From Babylonia areolata (taxonomy: Eukaryota; Mollusca; Gastropoda; Neogastropoda; Buccinidae), in NCBI RefSeq assembly GCF_041734735.1, contig NC_134907.1, positions 215,429-279,428 on the forward strand: 64,000 bases of DNA. The letters run 5' to 3'. Below, one piece after another: positions 25,501 to 39,200 of the stretch. Numbering within the stretch: position 1 is the stretch's first letter; each line of letters starts with the position of its first letter. The notes below the pieces were generated by a model. The model was not told the origin of the DNA, did not search any database, and saw only the letters and a list, made by a program, of their open reading frames with translations. Both the position numbers and the translations under genes were made by a program.

Positions 25501-28500
25501 CCGGGAAAAGAAAATCAGTTGTACGCCTTCCAGCTTTCTGAAGGAACATACAAAAGAAAAGAAGTAAAAATTGGTGATATCGTGAGTGAGGATGATGTTG
25601 TCAATGATGAGCCCTATCAACTTGTTCGTTTAAACGGTACATGGCAGCTAAAACACCTCGATAAGTGGGTAATAGATTTTAAAATTGAATCACCTTACAT
25701 TACCAAAGAAGAAAATAATAATTATAGAATAAAAAACAGTGGCTGGATGTTCACTGATTTAACAGCGTTGGATGTAAATTTAGTAAACCACCAAAAGAGG
25801 TGTTATGTGCTTAAGAAACCTTCGAAGGTTGAATCTGTATTTCAAATGCATTTTTATGAGCAAAATAATTTGTGGGGCTTTCGTCGTTTCCGTATTATTT
25901 ATGATGTAATTCTCTGTGAAGAGCCTGATGATTTTGTAGAAGTTTTTCAATGGTTTTACATTAAATGGCCCAAAAATCTTGCAAATCAACCCCTGAGAAT
26001 CACCATTGAAAGACAAGATGATGGTATGCCCTATGATATTATACCACAGGGTAGTCATGTAGAATTCTCGCTTGAAGGTATTGCCACAAAACAGAAAGCA
26101 ATGAGTTTTTGGGTCCACCCCCTTCTTCCTCAAAATATTTCCTTTAGAAGACTACGTTTCACCAATTTGAATAATTAGAATATACTATAAATATTAGAAA
26201 TGGTTGATCCCGGAGGGCCAGGAACACATAATATCAAACCCTGCACTACGCTCGGTTTGGTTGATCTCGGAGATACAGACGGATTTGATGTGTTGGGAAT
26301 AGAAAATCAGTTGTACGCCTTCCAACTTTCTGAAGGAACGTACAAAAGAAAAGAAATAACCAGTAATGGTGGTGTCAACAAATTCAGTGAACTTGCAGAC
26401 GTGAACGTTGACGGTGTTGTTGTGAACAAACCACATCATCTTGTTCTTTCCGACGATGATACGTGGGTACCTTATCCGGTGGATAACTGGGATTTAGATT
26501 TTGAAATAAAACAACCCTATGTTAGTATTGTAAGAAATCACGCTCTACAAAAAATACAAAATAGTGGTAAACTGTTGGCTTCCTATCATACGCGTAAAGA
26601 TCTAATCGTCGTTAACAGCGACGACTTTGGATATGTTATTGGTATGAAAGGTAAAAAGACTGGTACACTGCGGTTAATCAAAGAGTTTGATTTTGAGCCG
26701 CCTATTCAGGGGTCAACTATCGTTTTAGATATACTCCTTAGTGGGGTGCCAGATGATTTTGTAGAAGTTTTAAAAGGGTTGCAGATAAAATGGCCTGGAA
26801 ATCTTAAAAATAAACTCTTGAGAATTACCATCAAAATTCCAGTGGTTGGCCCATCTGATCAACCCGATCCCTCTATAGAATTCTCGCTCGAAGGTGTCAT
26901 CAAACGTCCATCGTTAGATAAAATATCTCTCGACTTTATTCACATCGGACCTCTTCAGCTTAAAAGACTGCGCTACTCTCCTCATCCTGTTACCATAATT
27001 TAAAAACAAAAAATGATTACTATAGAATAATGGAGTTTCGCCTACGAGAGATATCGAATATAAAAAACAACCTCGAAAAAGAGCGTGATGAAAGAACTTT
27101 ATTTTATAAAAAATATAAACGCGGTGTAAATATCGCTACAGCCGCGGATACAACGCTGACGACTCTTAGTCTCGCCCTTGGGGCATCGGGTGTTGGATTA
27201 CTGTTGAGTGTCGCCGCTGCTCCCGTAGCTATTGGAATAGAAGTGGGAGCTGGTCTCCTTGGTGTGGTTGGTTTAACTTGTAAATTTATTCATAAAAAAT
27301 TAATGTCACAAGCTATGAAGCACAACGAGATTCGCGTGTTGGCCGAGTCAAAACTGAACACTATAAATGATCTTATTTCAAAAGCATTAGAAGATGATAA
27401 AATAAGCGATGAAGAATTTAGTCTCATTCTGGCTGAAGTTGAAAAATTCAATGCAATGAAAACAGACATAAAATCGAAACACAAAACTCAGTTGTTTAAC
27501 GGAAAGAAAAATCTATTAGATGGTAAACCATCATAAAAGCTAACTAGGTCAAACGTTCATATGTGAACGGTTGACCCACTTGATACCTCCTCTCTTTATG
27601 AACCATTTGGCTCTCCATACACCTTTTTAAGCCGATTGCGTGGGTTTTTCGTTTTTATGGTTTAAGGCGTTGTTGGGCCTTATGGACGCTTAAATGGGTT
27701 ACATATAGAACCCCCATCCCTTATACTACTACGAATTTAACATTATCAAATTCGAGGAGAACACCAAATTTATGATCACTTCAACATCGGATTTCCTAAA
27801 GCTCGACAGTCCCAAGATCCGGGATTTGCATTCTCTAAGAACATCAAGTGTCCCCCGACACTTCAGACACCAAGGTCTATCTATCCACCAGGGCAGCATG
27901 AGGCAATCTTTGCAGTGCTGTTTGCTCAGAGTTAAGAAGTTCCTAAGTATGTGGAATTTATCGTGGAGTTGGGAACATTCTTAACGATACGCAAACTTAG
28001 CACTGCTGAGCTCGCTCATGCAACCCACCCCAGGTCACCTGTGTGACCTGAACTACCGTACGTCCAGAGGGGAATGACAATATTTTGGTGTTCTTCACGA
28101 TACATCAGTTCATGTACTCAGTTTCCCTTCGGCACCTAAACCACGTGCATTGCAAGCCTTTCTCGATAATTCCAGTTCATATCAAACTTCAGTGACATAG
28201 CCAAATTGTACAATAAATCTTCCCTTCACAAGAAAAAAACACGCTATCATGACATCAAACAAAAACTTGATGTCATGACAATCGGTGTTGGGATGAACAG
28301 TAATAGCACCAACAGCAGCACAGTAACAAAGCAAAAACGAAATACAAACGAAACAGGACAAAACATTATTGTTATTCTCCTTCTCCTCAGTTTATTGTAT
28401 TGTATTTTACGTTTGTCACAACATACTTCTCTAGCCGGAGAGAACACATCGTCATTGGTTTGGACCATTCAACTTTGGAACATGTATGTATTTACACACA

Positions 28501-28520
28501 ACATGAGTCCATGTAACAAA

Positions 28521-28584
<64 letters not shown>

Positions 28585-31500
28585 TGTGTGTCTGTCTGTC
28601 TGTCTGTCTCCCTCTCTGTCTCTCTCTGTGTCTCTCTTGCGGTCATGCATGTCAGCTGTGGTGGTCAGCCAGTGATGCCTGTCCACTGCCTTACAGTAAC
28701 ACACCAATTTATCTTTGTAGTTTATTTCCCCCATCCAATGATACGAGGGGAAAAATATTACAGAGTGCACACACGCTTCAGCAAAAATAAACTTACATGT
28801 TTTTCATGTAGGTATCTTCTGACGTCTTCATGGTGCTCCTGACACTGTGCATGTCAATCCACAGATTACTGTGAATGTAACCCATGTCTTGAAGGGTTGA
28901 CACGAGGCTGTCCCACTGCCTGAAGGAATCAAAACTGGCCAGCGTGGCGCCTTGTGTCTCACAATTCTGTTCTGCTTCACGGCGTGTTTTAAACGGGGGA
29001 GACTTTTTTTTTATAATAATGAAGCAGGTGCCATCCACTGTAATCTGCAACAAACAGACATAAGAACGAATGATATGAATGATATGGACACTCATATAGC
29101 GCGTGCCCTCGTTCGGAGACCAAGCTGTAAGCACTTTACAAACACGGGGTCATTTGCACAACAGGATGCCACCTACCTGGGTAGAGGCGACTGACGGCTG
29201 CCATTGGGAGCTCATCATTCGTTTCCCGACGCCCATACGTTTTCTCTAACTTTACGAGAAAGCGTGGGATTGCGAGAAAGGGTGGTCGTTCCCCTCCGAC
29301 GTTTTCTCTCAATTGCGAGAAAGCATAGGGAGGCGGGGGCGCCCCCACATTGTGTGAGAAAGGGTGGGGAGCGTGAGAAAGTCTTAGAGAAAATCGTGAG
29401 ATCCTTCTGCTGAAATGTAAGCGGAGCAGCTTCGACACTAAGGTCATGCTCATGTACACTGAACAGTGCGATTAAGTGAAGAAAATGAGTCAGTTGTGAG
29501 GCCAGATTGCGAGAAAGCATAGGGAGGCGGGGGCGCCCCCACATTGTGTGAGAAAGCGTGGGGAGCGTGAGAAAGTCTTACGGTCTCGGGAAAAAAACTT
29601 TGGGATCTTCCATGCAAGCTATATAAAGAATTAGTAACAGTAAAAGAGTCAGGTCAGGGGCATAGCCCTTGCTACTGGTACCATGTAACCCAGTACTACC
29701 TGCCGCATGTGAAGTCTCCCAACGACGGACCAGGCGGAGGAAGAAACCTTTCCCAACGGCTGTGAAGGCGGAAGAGGATGACCAAAGGGCAGGGGGAGCT
29801 TTTATCCTTGGCTGGAAGTCCTCCTAGGAGATGGAGCTCCGAAGAAAAAACCTGCACCTACCGAAGCCGTCCTACACGTGGCAGTATCTGCACCTGTGGG
29901 ACTGTGAGCGTCTGTAGGCGAGAGAGTGGGGAAGGGACTGCACAACTCCTCCTCACTTAAAAAACGTCACTTGTGCTGGTCAGGCAACCAGGCTAATGTC
30001 GGAACGACGAGCTAGCCCTTCAACACCCAGCTTTCCCAAGCCCTGCGGCGATGGAGAAGTGGTAACGGGGACAGGCAGAGGATGCTGCTTGCAGTTCCTA
30101 GTCACGACTCTGCACGCAGGCGGCTGTGGGGTGATGGTCGTCCGCCGTAGACTGGGGCAGATGCGGCGCCCGTATCCTCCCACAGTGTCAGAGCAGCCCT
30201 TTTTAGAGACAGCACTGCTCTCCCCACATGGGGAAGGGGAGATAAAAGGATCCCTAAACAAAACCTGCCTCGTCTAGTACCTAGTAGGAAACCGCACCTA
30301 CTTGGACATCCAACACTAACAGTCAAAAACAACAGAAGAAAAGAACCAGGAGTCATTCCCTGACTCTGGGTGCCTGGAATGTTTGCACCCTCTTAGACAG
30401 AGAAGACAGACCAGAAAGACGCACAGCACTCATTGCTAGAATGCTTGATCGCTACCAGGTGGACATAGCAGCCCTGAGGAAACCAGGTTTGGCGGCGAAA
30501 CACAGCTTGAGAAAGTTGGAGGAGGCTACACCTTCTACTGCACTGGGAAGCCAGAAGGCACCCCAAGAACCTCAGGCATGGGCTTTGCCATACAAACCAA
30601 ACTTGCACGTCAGCTTGACAGCCTTCCACGTGGGATAAACGATAGGCTGATGACCGTGCGTCTGAAGCTGTCCAAGGATCGGTTGGCCACAGTCATCAGC
30701 TGCTATGCCCCGACGATGACCAACCCTGATGACATCAAAGAAGCTTTCTACAAGGAGCTCAGCCGCACCATTTCAGTGGTAGACAGAAAGGACAGGTTGA
30801 TCATCCTTGGGGATTTCAAAGCCCGCGTCGGTGTGGACTTCTCCTCGTGGCCAAAAGTCCTAGGACAGCACAGCACTGGCAAGTGCAGCTCCAACGGACT
30901 GCTTTTCCTCTCGCTCTGCGCGCAGCATGGACTGACCATCACCAACACCCTCTTCCAACAAGCGGACAAGTACAAGAACACAAGGATACACCCCCGCTCC
31001 AAGCAGTGGCACATGCTGGACTATGTGATTGTCCAGCAGAGGGACAGAGGTGATGTTTCCATTGCACGCTGCATGAGAGGAGCAGTCTGTCGGTTGGACC
31101 ATCGCCTAGTACGTAGCAAGATGAACATCAGACTTGCCGGCAAGCTCCAACCAGCCAGGCAGAAGCCCCCTAGGAAGCTGAACATCCACCGCCTCCCTAT
31201 CACCAAGGACGTGTTGCAGCAGCAAATCCAAGCAGCTCTCTAAGAAATTCCTCCACTGACTGATGTAGAAGAGGTATGGAATACTTTTAGAGATGCTGTG
31301 TACACAGCAGCAGCTGACACACTCGGCTTTGTACAGAGGAGCCACAAAGACTGGTTTGACGAGAACGACTCTGGAATCTCCAAGCTCCTGAACACACTGC
31401 ATATACGGCATCAGGATCACATTTCCTATAAAGACTGCCAGAGGAAGAAGAACCAGTTCTTGCAAACCAAGCAACTCATACAGAAGAGGCTGCGTGAGAT

Positions 31501-34500
31501 GAAGAACACCTGGTGGGAGAGAAAGTCCGAAGAGCTTCAGTCTGCTGCTGATGCTCACGACATGAAGACCTTCCATGATGGTCTCCGAGCTGTGTTTGGG
31601 CCGAGAGTCACAGGATCAACCCCTGTCCGAGCCTTGGACCAGACCACCCTTCTGACAGACAAGAAAAACATCCTTGCCCGCTGGGCAGAGCACTTCAACA
31701 ACCTCCTCAACAGGGACTCGTCCGTATCTGACGAGGCAGTTTCAGCCCTCCCACAGCTACCAGTCAATGACTCGCTAGCTGCCCCTCCCACCAAGGTCAA
31801 GACCCGGAAGGCCCTGAAGCTGACAACGTCAGGAAAAGCACCAGGAGCGGATGGAATCCAGGATGACATCTACAAGTATGGAGGCGAGGTGCTGACAGAC
31901 AAGCTGACCGCCCTGTTCCAGTCTATCTGGGAGAGAGGGGAGGTCCCCCAGGATTTCAAGGATGCTCCAATTGTTCACATTTACAAACGGAAGGGAGACA
32001 AAACATCCTGCGATAACCACCGTGGAATCTCTCTCCTCTGCATCGCCGGCAAGATCTTTGCGCTCATCATACTGAACAGACTGGTTGACCATGTCTCCAA
32101 CATAGTCATCCCTGAAGCACAGGGCAGCTTCCGCTCAGGCAGGGGAACATGTGACATGGTGTTTGCCGTACGCCAGATGCAAGAGAAATGCCGTGAGCAG
32201 AACAAGGAGCTCCACATAGTCTTTGTAGACCTGACTAACGCCTTCGACACGGTGAACCGCTGTGGTCCGTGGAAGATCCTCGTAAAGTTCGGCTGCCCAG
32301 AGAGCCTAATCCAGCTGATTGCGTCATTCCACGATGGCATGCAGGCGAGAGTACAGGAAAATACTGACATGTCGGATCCGTTCCCTGTGGTAAATGGAGT
32401 GAAGCAGGGCTACGTCCTGGCACCCACACTGTTATCCATTCTCTTCTATGCCATGCTGATTAGCACCTTCCAAGACTGTGACCAGTGCATCTACATTCAG
32501 TTTCGCACAGGTGGCAAACTTTTCAACTTGCGGTGACTCCATGCCAGGTCCAGGATGTTTAAGGCACTGTTGAGAGAGTTCCTCTTTGCTGATGACTGCG
32601 CGCTTGCTGCACACACCCATGAGGACATGCAGTTCATTATGGACAGGTTCTCAACCTCCTGCAGGCGCTTTGGACTCACCATCAGCCTCAGCAAGACCGA
32701 GTCCATGTACCAACCAGCTAGCTCACAGAATGCAAGTGATCTCCCTCCCACCTGCAATCAAGATCGATGACACATTGAGATCAAGTCAGTCGACAAGTTT
32801 GCTACCTGGGCAGCACCCTATGCAGCAACGGAGCCCTTGATGCAGAAGTGACGCTGCACATCACCAAGGCCAGCTCCGCCTTTGGCAGACTCAACAACAA
32901 GCTGTGAAACAACAAGGGCATCAGGCTCAGCACCAAAATCAAAACCTACAGAGCCGTTGTGCTGACCATCTTGTTGTACTCCTGTGAAACATGGATGACG
33001 TATCGCCGTCACATTCAACAACTTGAGCAGTTTCACCAGAGATGCCTACGAAAGATCCTCGGCATAAAGTGGCAAGACAGGGTCTCCAACCTTCAGGTCC
33101 TAGAGAGGAGCGGCCTGCCCAGCATAGAAAGCCTGTTGACCCAGTGCCAGTTACGCTGGACAGGACACGTTGTCTGCATGACAGACAGCAGGATCCCGAA
33201 GATGCTTTCGTATGGCCAGCTGAAGGAAGGCCACCATGAACTTGTAAGACCCTGCAAGCGCTTCAAGGACACCTTGAAGACAAACCTCAAAACCTGTGAC
33301 ATAGACATAGCTTCCTGGGAAACTGATGCCCTTGACCGCTCTTGCTGGAGGATGCTGTGCTCTAGTGGCATAAAGACGTTTGAAAACAAGAGAACGCTGG
33401 CCATTAAGGAGAAGCGTGAGCGAAGGAAGCAGGGCTCAACTTCTGAAGACGTTTGCCCTTGCAACACCTGTTGGAAGTGCTGCGCATCCAGAATCGGCCT
33501 CTTCTCCATATGAGGACACACACCAACAGATAAGCCTGCCTGTCTACTCATCCATCGGACCAACGGGAGACCATCATAAAAACAAACAAAAAAAAAACAA
33601 CAAAAAAAACAAAACAAAAAAAACAACACCTTTTCTCTGCCTGCACCGCAATTACTTCACAACGACATACTTCAGTCTACTGTGCAATGTAAGATGCCAA
33701 ATTCTATACATCTTACAATCTACAAAACACCATTAGAGAACACATTATGCGGGATATGAATTCCTGAGACAACTTTCATAACCTGGAGTACATGTTGCCC
33801 TATATATATATTCCATATCTTCCATATTACATTGCCCAGGCTTATATCCAACAGACCAGCACCAGCTTACACATGTGACCGCTGCGACAGAGACTATCTC
33901 TTTCGCATCGGTCTCTACAGTCAGAGGCGACGCTGCTTGGTCCAAGCAGACAGCCCAATTAGACATTAGGTCGGATATACTCTATCCATGGTCAGCCATG
34001 ACCGAAGGAGGCCTCCTACTACCTACTATATATACATACGGAAACAGAGACGTACACACAGAAAGGAAAAGAGACAGAAACAGACAGACATACACGGGCA
34101 AACAGAGATAGAAACAGAGATACACATACAGACAGACACACAGACAGGGAAGGAGAATCACCTTGCCTGGATAGACAGTCAGAAAATCACACATATAAAG
34201 AGACAAGCAGACAGACAGAGAAACGGATTATCACACATACAGTGAGACAGACAATCGCACATAGTGAGACAAGTGGAAAAAGAGACAGAGAGACAATCAC
34301 ACATATAGAGAGAAGTATACAGGCAGACAGACGGAGAGACAGACAATCGCACATATAGAGAGACAGGCAGAGAGACAGACAATCACACATAGAGAGAGAC
34401 AGGCAGACAGACAGCCAGACAGACAGGTAATCACACATATAGAGAGACAGGCAGACAGTCAATCACACATACAGAGAGACAGGCAGACAGACTGGCAGAC

Positions 34501-34580
34501 AAACAGTCAGACAATCGCACATATAAAGAGAAAAGCCGACAGAATGACATAGACAATCACACACATATAGACAGACAGAC

Positions 34581-34645
<65 letters not shown>

Positions 34646-36216
34646 GAAAGTCACCTTGCCTGTCCCACAGTCATCTGAATGGTAATAGCAATGGGTTTCA
34701 TCCTCGCCACCCAAACACTGTAGCTGGCCGTCACAGAAAAAGTGTCGGTACAACTCGGGCCATTCGGACTTGGAGCAGTTCCACTGATAACTCTTCGACA
34801 CGGGTCTTCTCTGCTGGAAGGAGAACACTAATCTGAAATACGGGGTAAAATACAGTAAAGTCAAGGGCCTTGTTCCATTCCAGTTTTGTTTGTCTTCGGT
34901 GTCGGAAACAACCAGGGTTCCCCGATGCCGTGAGATTCCTTCAACGAATGTTTTCAGGTCTGGGAAAATGAATGGCAAACGAAGGTCTCTAATGGGATAC
35001 TTTATATGTCCACAGGGACTCTGGAATCGAGCGAACGAAGAAACGCTGCTGCTGGAGGATTCATTGTCACTAACAAAGATCACCTGTCCTGGTGGAGGAG
35101 TCAGGATTACACAGCTGTAGTAGCGTAGTTTGATGTTTCTGGGTGTCTGGATGTAACCTGGAAGAGAGAAGGAAGAAAGGAATTCTGTTTTCTACGGATG
35201 ATTGAACAAGTAAACATCTAGCCCTCGGAAGGAGAAAACAAAATGGAGACTGAATTAAAAAAAACTGAGAGACAGAGAGAGACATGCAGGAATAGAGAGA
35301 GAGACGCTTTGACGCTTTGACACTTTAATGTCATTGGCCATGAGGTCCTTGTGGGTGAATGCATCAACAAACTTTCAATTTATAACAAAACATTATGATA
35401 AACGAATGAAATGGTGAAAGCAAAATCAATAATGAAACAAAACAAAGTTCCTTCTTTGAAGAAAAAGAAAGGAAAGAAGAAAATAAAGATACTAACCAAC
35501 AGGCCACCCAACACATAATAAGTCCTTTCATTCATCTATCAATGCACCATGCAACGTATTCCAACACTGGCAACAGAAGGAAATTGCTAAACCTATCTGA
35601 CCACGTAGTTATGCTTGTGCTTTTTGGCCTATCTTCATAGCTTCTGTATAAATTTTGCTAACGAGATTATCACCTCGTGATCTTCTGATGTTAACATTGT
35701 AATGAGGTCCTTTCTTTTTTGTAAATTCTTTTTCAAAAACCACACATTTACTTCTCAAATCATCATATGATTTACAATCAAACATAAAATGAAATACATC
35801 ATCAACTGTGGAGTTACACAAAGGACATGGAAAATTTGTGGACGTACCTGGCATGAACCATTTTTTGTTGGCATTAAAGCCAAGAGTTCTTAATCTAAAT
35901 TGAGCAAGCATTGTGCGATGCCCTTTATTCATAATAACAGTCAGGAATTTCTCAGCTTGAAATATACCCTTAAATGAATGGAACCAGCTGTACTTATTTT
36001 CCCTTTTCGTGTCTGAATGCAAATTTTGTTTAAATATATCATGCACTCTGGGTTTAAATTCTGATATAAAAGTTTGAAATAAGAGAGAGAGAGAGGATTC
36101 TAAGAAGACAACCTTATTTTTTTCATATTTCACTTCACCACAGTGGTCCACCTCACAACTTAACTACATACATTGAGGCAAGTTCGAAAAAAACAAAACA
36201 ATCAAACACCACCACC

Positions 36217-36248
<32 letters not shown>

Positions 36249-39200
36249 AACATGCACACTGTGGTACATGATGCATTTCACCATCGTTAATATAGGCATC
36301 TATTCAAAGGTCAATACACGTGTTATGCCAAATGATGCATTGTTCCATTGTCTGTTGGATATCTGTTCGAACCACAAAGCATAAGGTACAATAGCTCACA
36401 AAGCATAAGGTACAATAGCTCACAAAGCATAATGTTAATAGCTCACAAAGCATAAGGTACAACAGCTCACAAAGCATAAGGTACAATAGCTCACAAAGCA
36501 TAAGGTACAATAGCTCACAAAGCATAAGGTACAATAGCTAATTGTTGACAAGCTTCCATGATGTTCTTGTCATGTATGCTCTGTTGTTGTTGCTTCGATT
36601 TTCCTTAGTGTTTTGGTCTCACCTTCATACGTAGCTGCAGAATGTCGCGTGGCCTGTTCTTCTGTAGAAACTGGGATCACCACTAAACTGAAAGTGGTGC
36701 CTCTCAGTCATGGACTGTTATGGTATGGGTGGATATTTATATAGCACCTACCCTCGGTCGGAGACCAAGCTCTAAGCGCTTTACGAACACGGAATCATTT
36801 GCACAGCAGGCTGTCTACCTGGGTAGAGCCGACTGACAGCTGCCGTTGGGCGCTCATCATTCGTTTCCTGTGTCATAGAATCAGGTTTCAGTCACGCGCA
36901 CATACACACTCATACAGTCATGTAACATTTTACACGTATGACCGTTTTCTTTATCTAGGCAGCCACGTAGGCAGCCATGTTGTTTTCGAGGGTGTGCGTG
37001 CTGAGTATGTTCTATTTTCCATAACCCACCGAACATGGATTACAGGATCTTGCATATTTGATCTGTGTGCGTATACGCACGAGTGGGGTTCTGGCACCAG
37101 TAGGTCTGCACATATGTTGACCTGGGAGACTGGAAAAAAATATCCACCCTAACCAACCAGGCGCCGTTACCGAGATTCGAACCCGGGACCCTCAGATTGA
37201 AAGTGCACCGCTTTAACCACTCGGCTGTTGCGTCGGTCAGGGAGTGGAGGGGAGGAGGGGGTGCGCTCTTTGTTGCTGTGTGCCAACATGTGAATACATC
37301 TCTTCCCCAGGCAGACAACAGCAAGTAGCTGGTCCGATGTACACACACTGCTCACACCGAAACAGCTGCTCCCTGCTGTGCATGTTAACATCCCCTTTGG
37401 AGGAACAAACTGCTGTCATTAGCATTTACTGATAAATCATTTTTAACTACTGATGATTTTTTCTTCAAGATGACTATCCACATTAAGTGATATTAGACAT
37501 GAAAAAAAGGAGAAAAAAGAGGGAGAAGGGAAAGGGATAAAACAAAACAATGCTATTCACAACATTGACTTACCAGACAGAGGGAGACGCTTTTGACACT
37601 TTGACACTTCAATGTCATTGGCCATGAGGTCCTTGTGACATGGGTGAATGAGTCAACATACTTTCATTGCATGACAAACAAATCATTACAATAAACGATT
37701 AAAAATGGTGAAAGCAAATATTGAAACGAACCAAAGCTCTTTCCTTGAAGAAAATTAGCAGCAACCAACAGGCCACCCAAAACATTAATAACACTTATCC
37801 ACCAACACAACTGTTATAGTGTGCCAGCAGTGTCACCCCCCACCACCCACACTCTGCCCCCCCCCTCCTTCTTATCTCCCTTCCCGCTCCATCCCAAGTC
37901 CAGTCTTTGAGGTTGTGCCGACACCACGCCATCCCCCCCCCCCCCCTTCCACCCCTCCACCTCCTCATCCCACTCCCTAGTCGGCGCCTTTGGTCCGCGA
38001 CACCGCATCACCAGTCCCAGTTGTAGGAACACGTGCGGTTGTGCGACGCCTGCCGCAATTCCCGTGCTGAGCAGAACGTCCCGTGTGGCGGCCTGTCTTT
38101 CAAGTCATTCCCCATCTCCCCTCCACGAACGCAACTGACGTAGATGGCGGGACTTCGGAACGAAAGCTAGGGAGAATTTATGCTAATGCGAACTTTGATC
38201 AAGCCGGCTAACAGGCCGAGAGCTGTATTGTCCTGTCTCCCCAATCTCTTTGTGACGTAAATGGGTGAACTTGTCATCATAGAATGTGTATAGACAAGTG
38301 GGTTGAATTGTAGCGAATGGGATCAATCTGTTGAATTGGACGAATTGGGATCAAGCAGTGAATCTGTCAGTCATTCACATAGCGTCACTATGACAAGCAA
38401 AGATTGGTTATTTTAGTTCAGCTTGTTGGGGGAGTGAGTGTTGTAGCTTGCATGAGTATGCACAGTATGTTGGGGGAAGGGATAAAACCAGTCAGCACAG
38501 CCACTTCTTAGCTGTCTCCCAGAAGAACTGACTGACACAGGGTGACTGACTGATCAGTGATGTGAGGAACAAGGAAATCCCTGTTAGGCTGTGAGTACAT
38601 GACTTGTAATGGTTTTATGTTATGTTGATAACTTAGTTGTGTTGGGAAACTATGTTTTATGTCAGTGGACAGCCAGTTTAAGTTGATCTTGTGGCTTGTG
38701 GAAAGAAAAGGGGTTAACGTGTGAAAGCTACCCATTAAGTGAGGGAAGTACTGCCTATAACTTTTGAGTCCCCCCCCCCCCCCCCTCTATTTTGTTACAG
38801 ATATCTTGTTCTGTATTCTTGATGTATTACTTACTTGTTTTGTATATAGTAGGTGGTGTTGGTTCAGTGTGGACTGAACAGATCTATGGGCTAACACACT
38901 GTCAGTGTGTGTTGAGGGTTTTTCATGTGTGTGTGCACATGGGGGTAACAGCAAGTGTTGTGGAACACATGTTTGATTTGTTGGCAGTTGTGGTAACATG
39001 TGTAGGAGTTGTGCTATGTGTCAGTGGTTTACTTTGTTCAGACAAAGTGGGAAAGCACATTTTAATGAGATTAATGAGTTGGTTAACAATGAGAGCACTG
39101 AGGGTCAGTGCTATATGGTTGCATATTGCTGTTTACCAGAGGTATGTTGGAAGTAATGATTTCCACACATGTGCTTGTGTCAGTGGGACACTTTGTGATG

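Larger units (their letters stand above)
13655..27730 (+). mobile_element. Polinton (Maverick) fossil, 14,076 bp, young insertion
   Basis: Both ends are terminal inverted repeats starting with AG, as in the Polinton family. Between them lie a protein-primed-type family B polymerase, an RVE-type integrase, an FtsK/HerA-like packaging ATPase, a capsid-type protein and a set of small membrane and structural proteins, the standard Polinton content. A 5-bp ACGAA repeat flanks it, and copy B shows the uninterrupted site at 61,866-61,870. It sits in the intron between the two lectin exons of receptor gene A. It looks nearly whole, with about one break. The matching ends, the intact flanking repeat and the absence from copy B point to a recent insertion. 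Confidence 0.97.
1..29910 (+). repeat. Large direct repeat, copy A
   Basis: Position 1 matches position 51,252 and the match runs, with small differences, to about 29,910, where copy B leaves the window. Both copies contain the same receptor exons, SINEs, LINE pieces and simple repeats in the same order and orientation. Copy A is longer because it carries a 2,965-bp LINE (8,133-11,097) and a 14,076-bp Polinton (13,655-27,730) that B lacks. Seen directly: collinear near-identity. Inferred: a tandem duplication with a unit of about 51 kb, or two haplotypes placed in a row by the assembler. The left boundary of A is outside the window. Confidence 0.95.

Noticed and set aside
28452-28842. Cys-Val or His-Thr repeat proteins
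   Set aside because: Frames of a GT/CA microsatellite.
35609-36151. Host zinc-finger gene
   Set aside because: The Cys/His motif and 3' UTR are repeated at other LINE remnants in the window; it is a LINE C-terminal piece.
36304-36534. Leu/Cys-rich membrane protein
   Set aside because: Translation of a 24-bp minisatellite.
37155-37238. A tRNA gene on the minus strand
   Set aside because: The A and B boxes are present but continue into a SINE body and tail shared with other copies; it is the SINE head.
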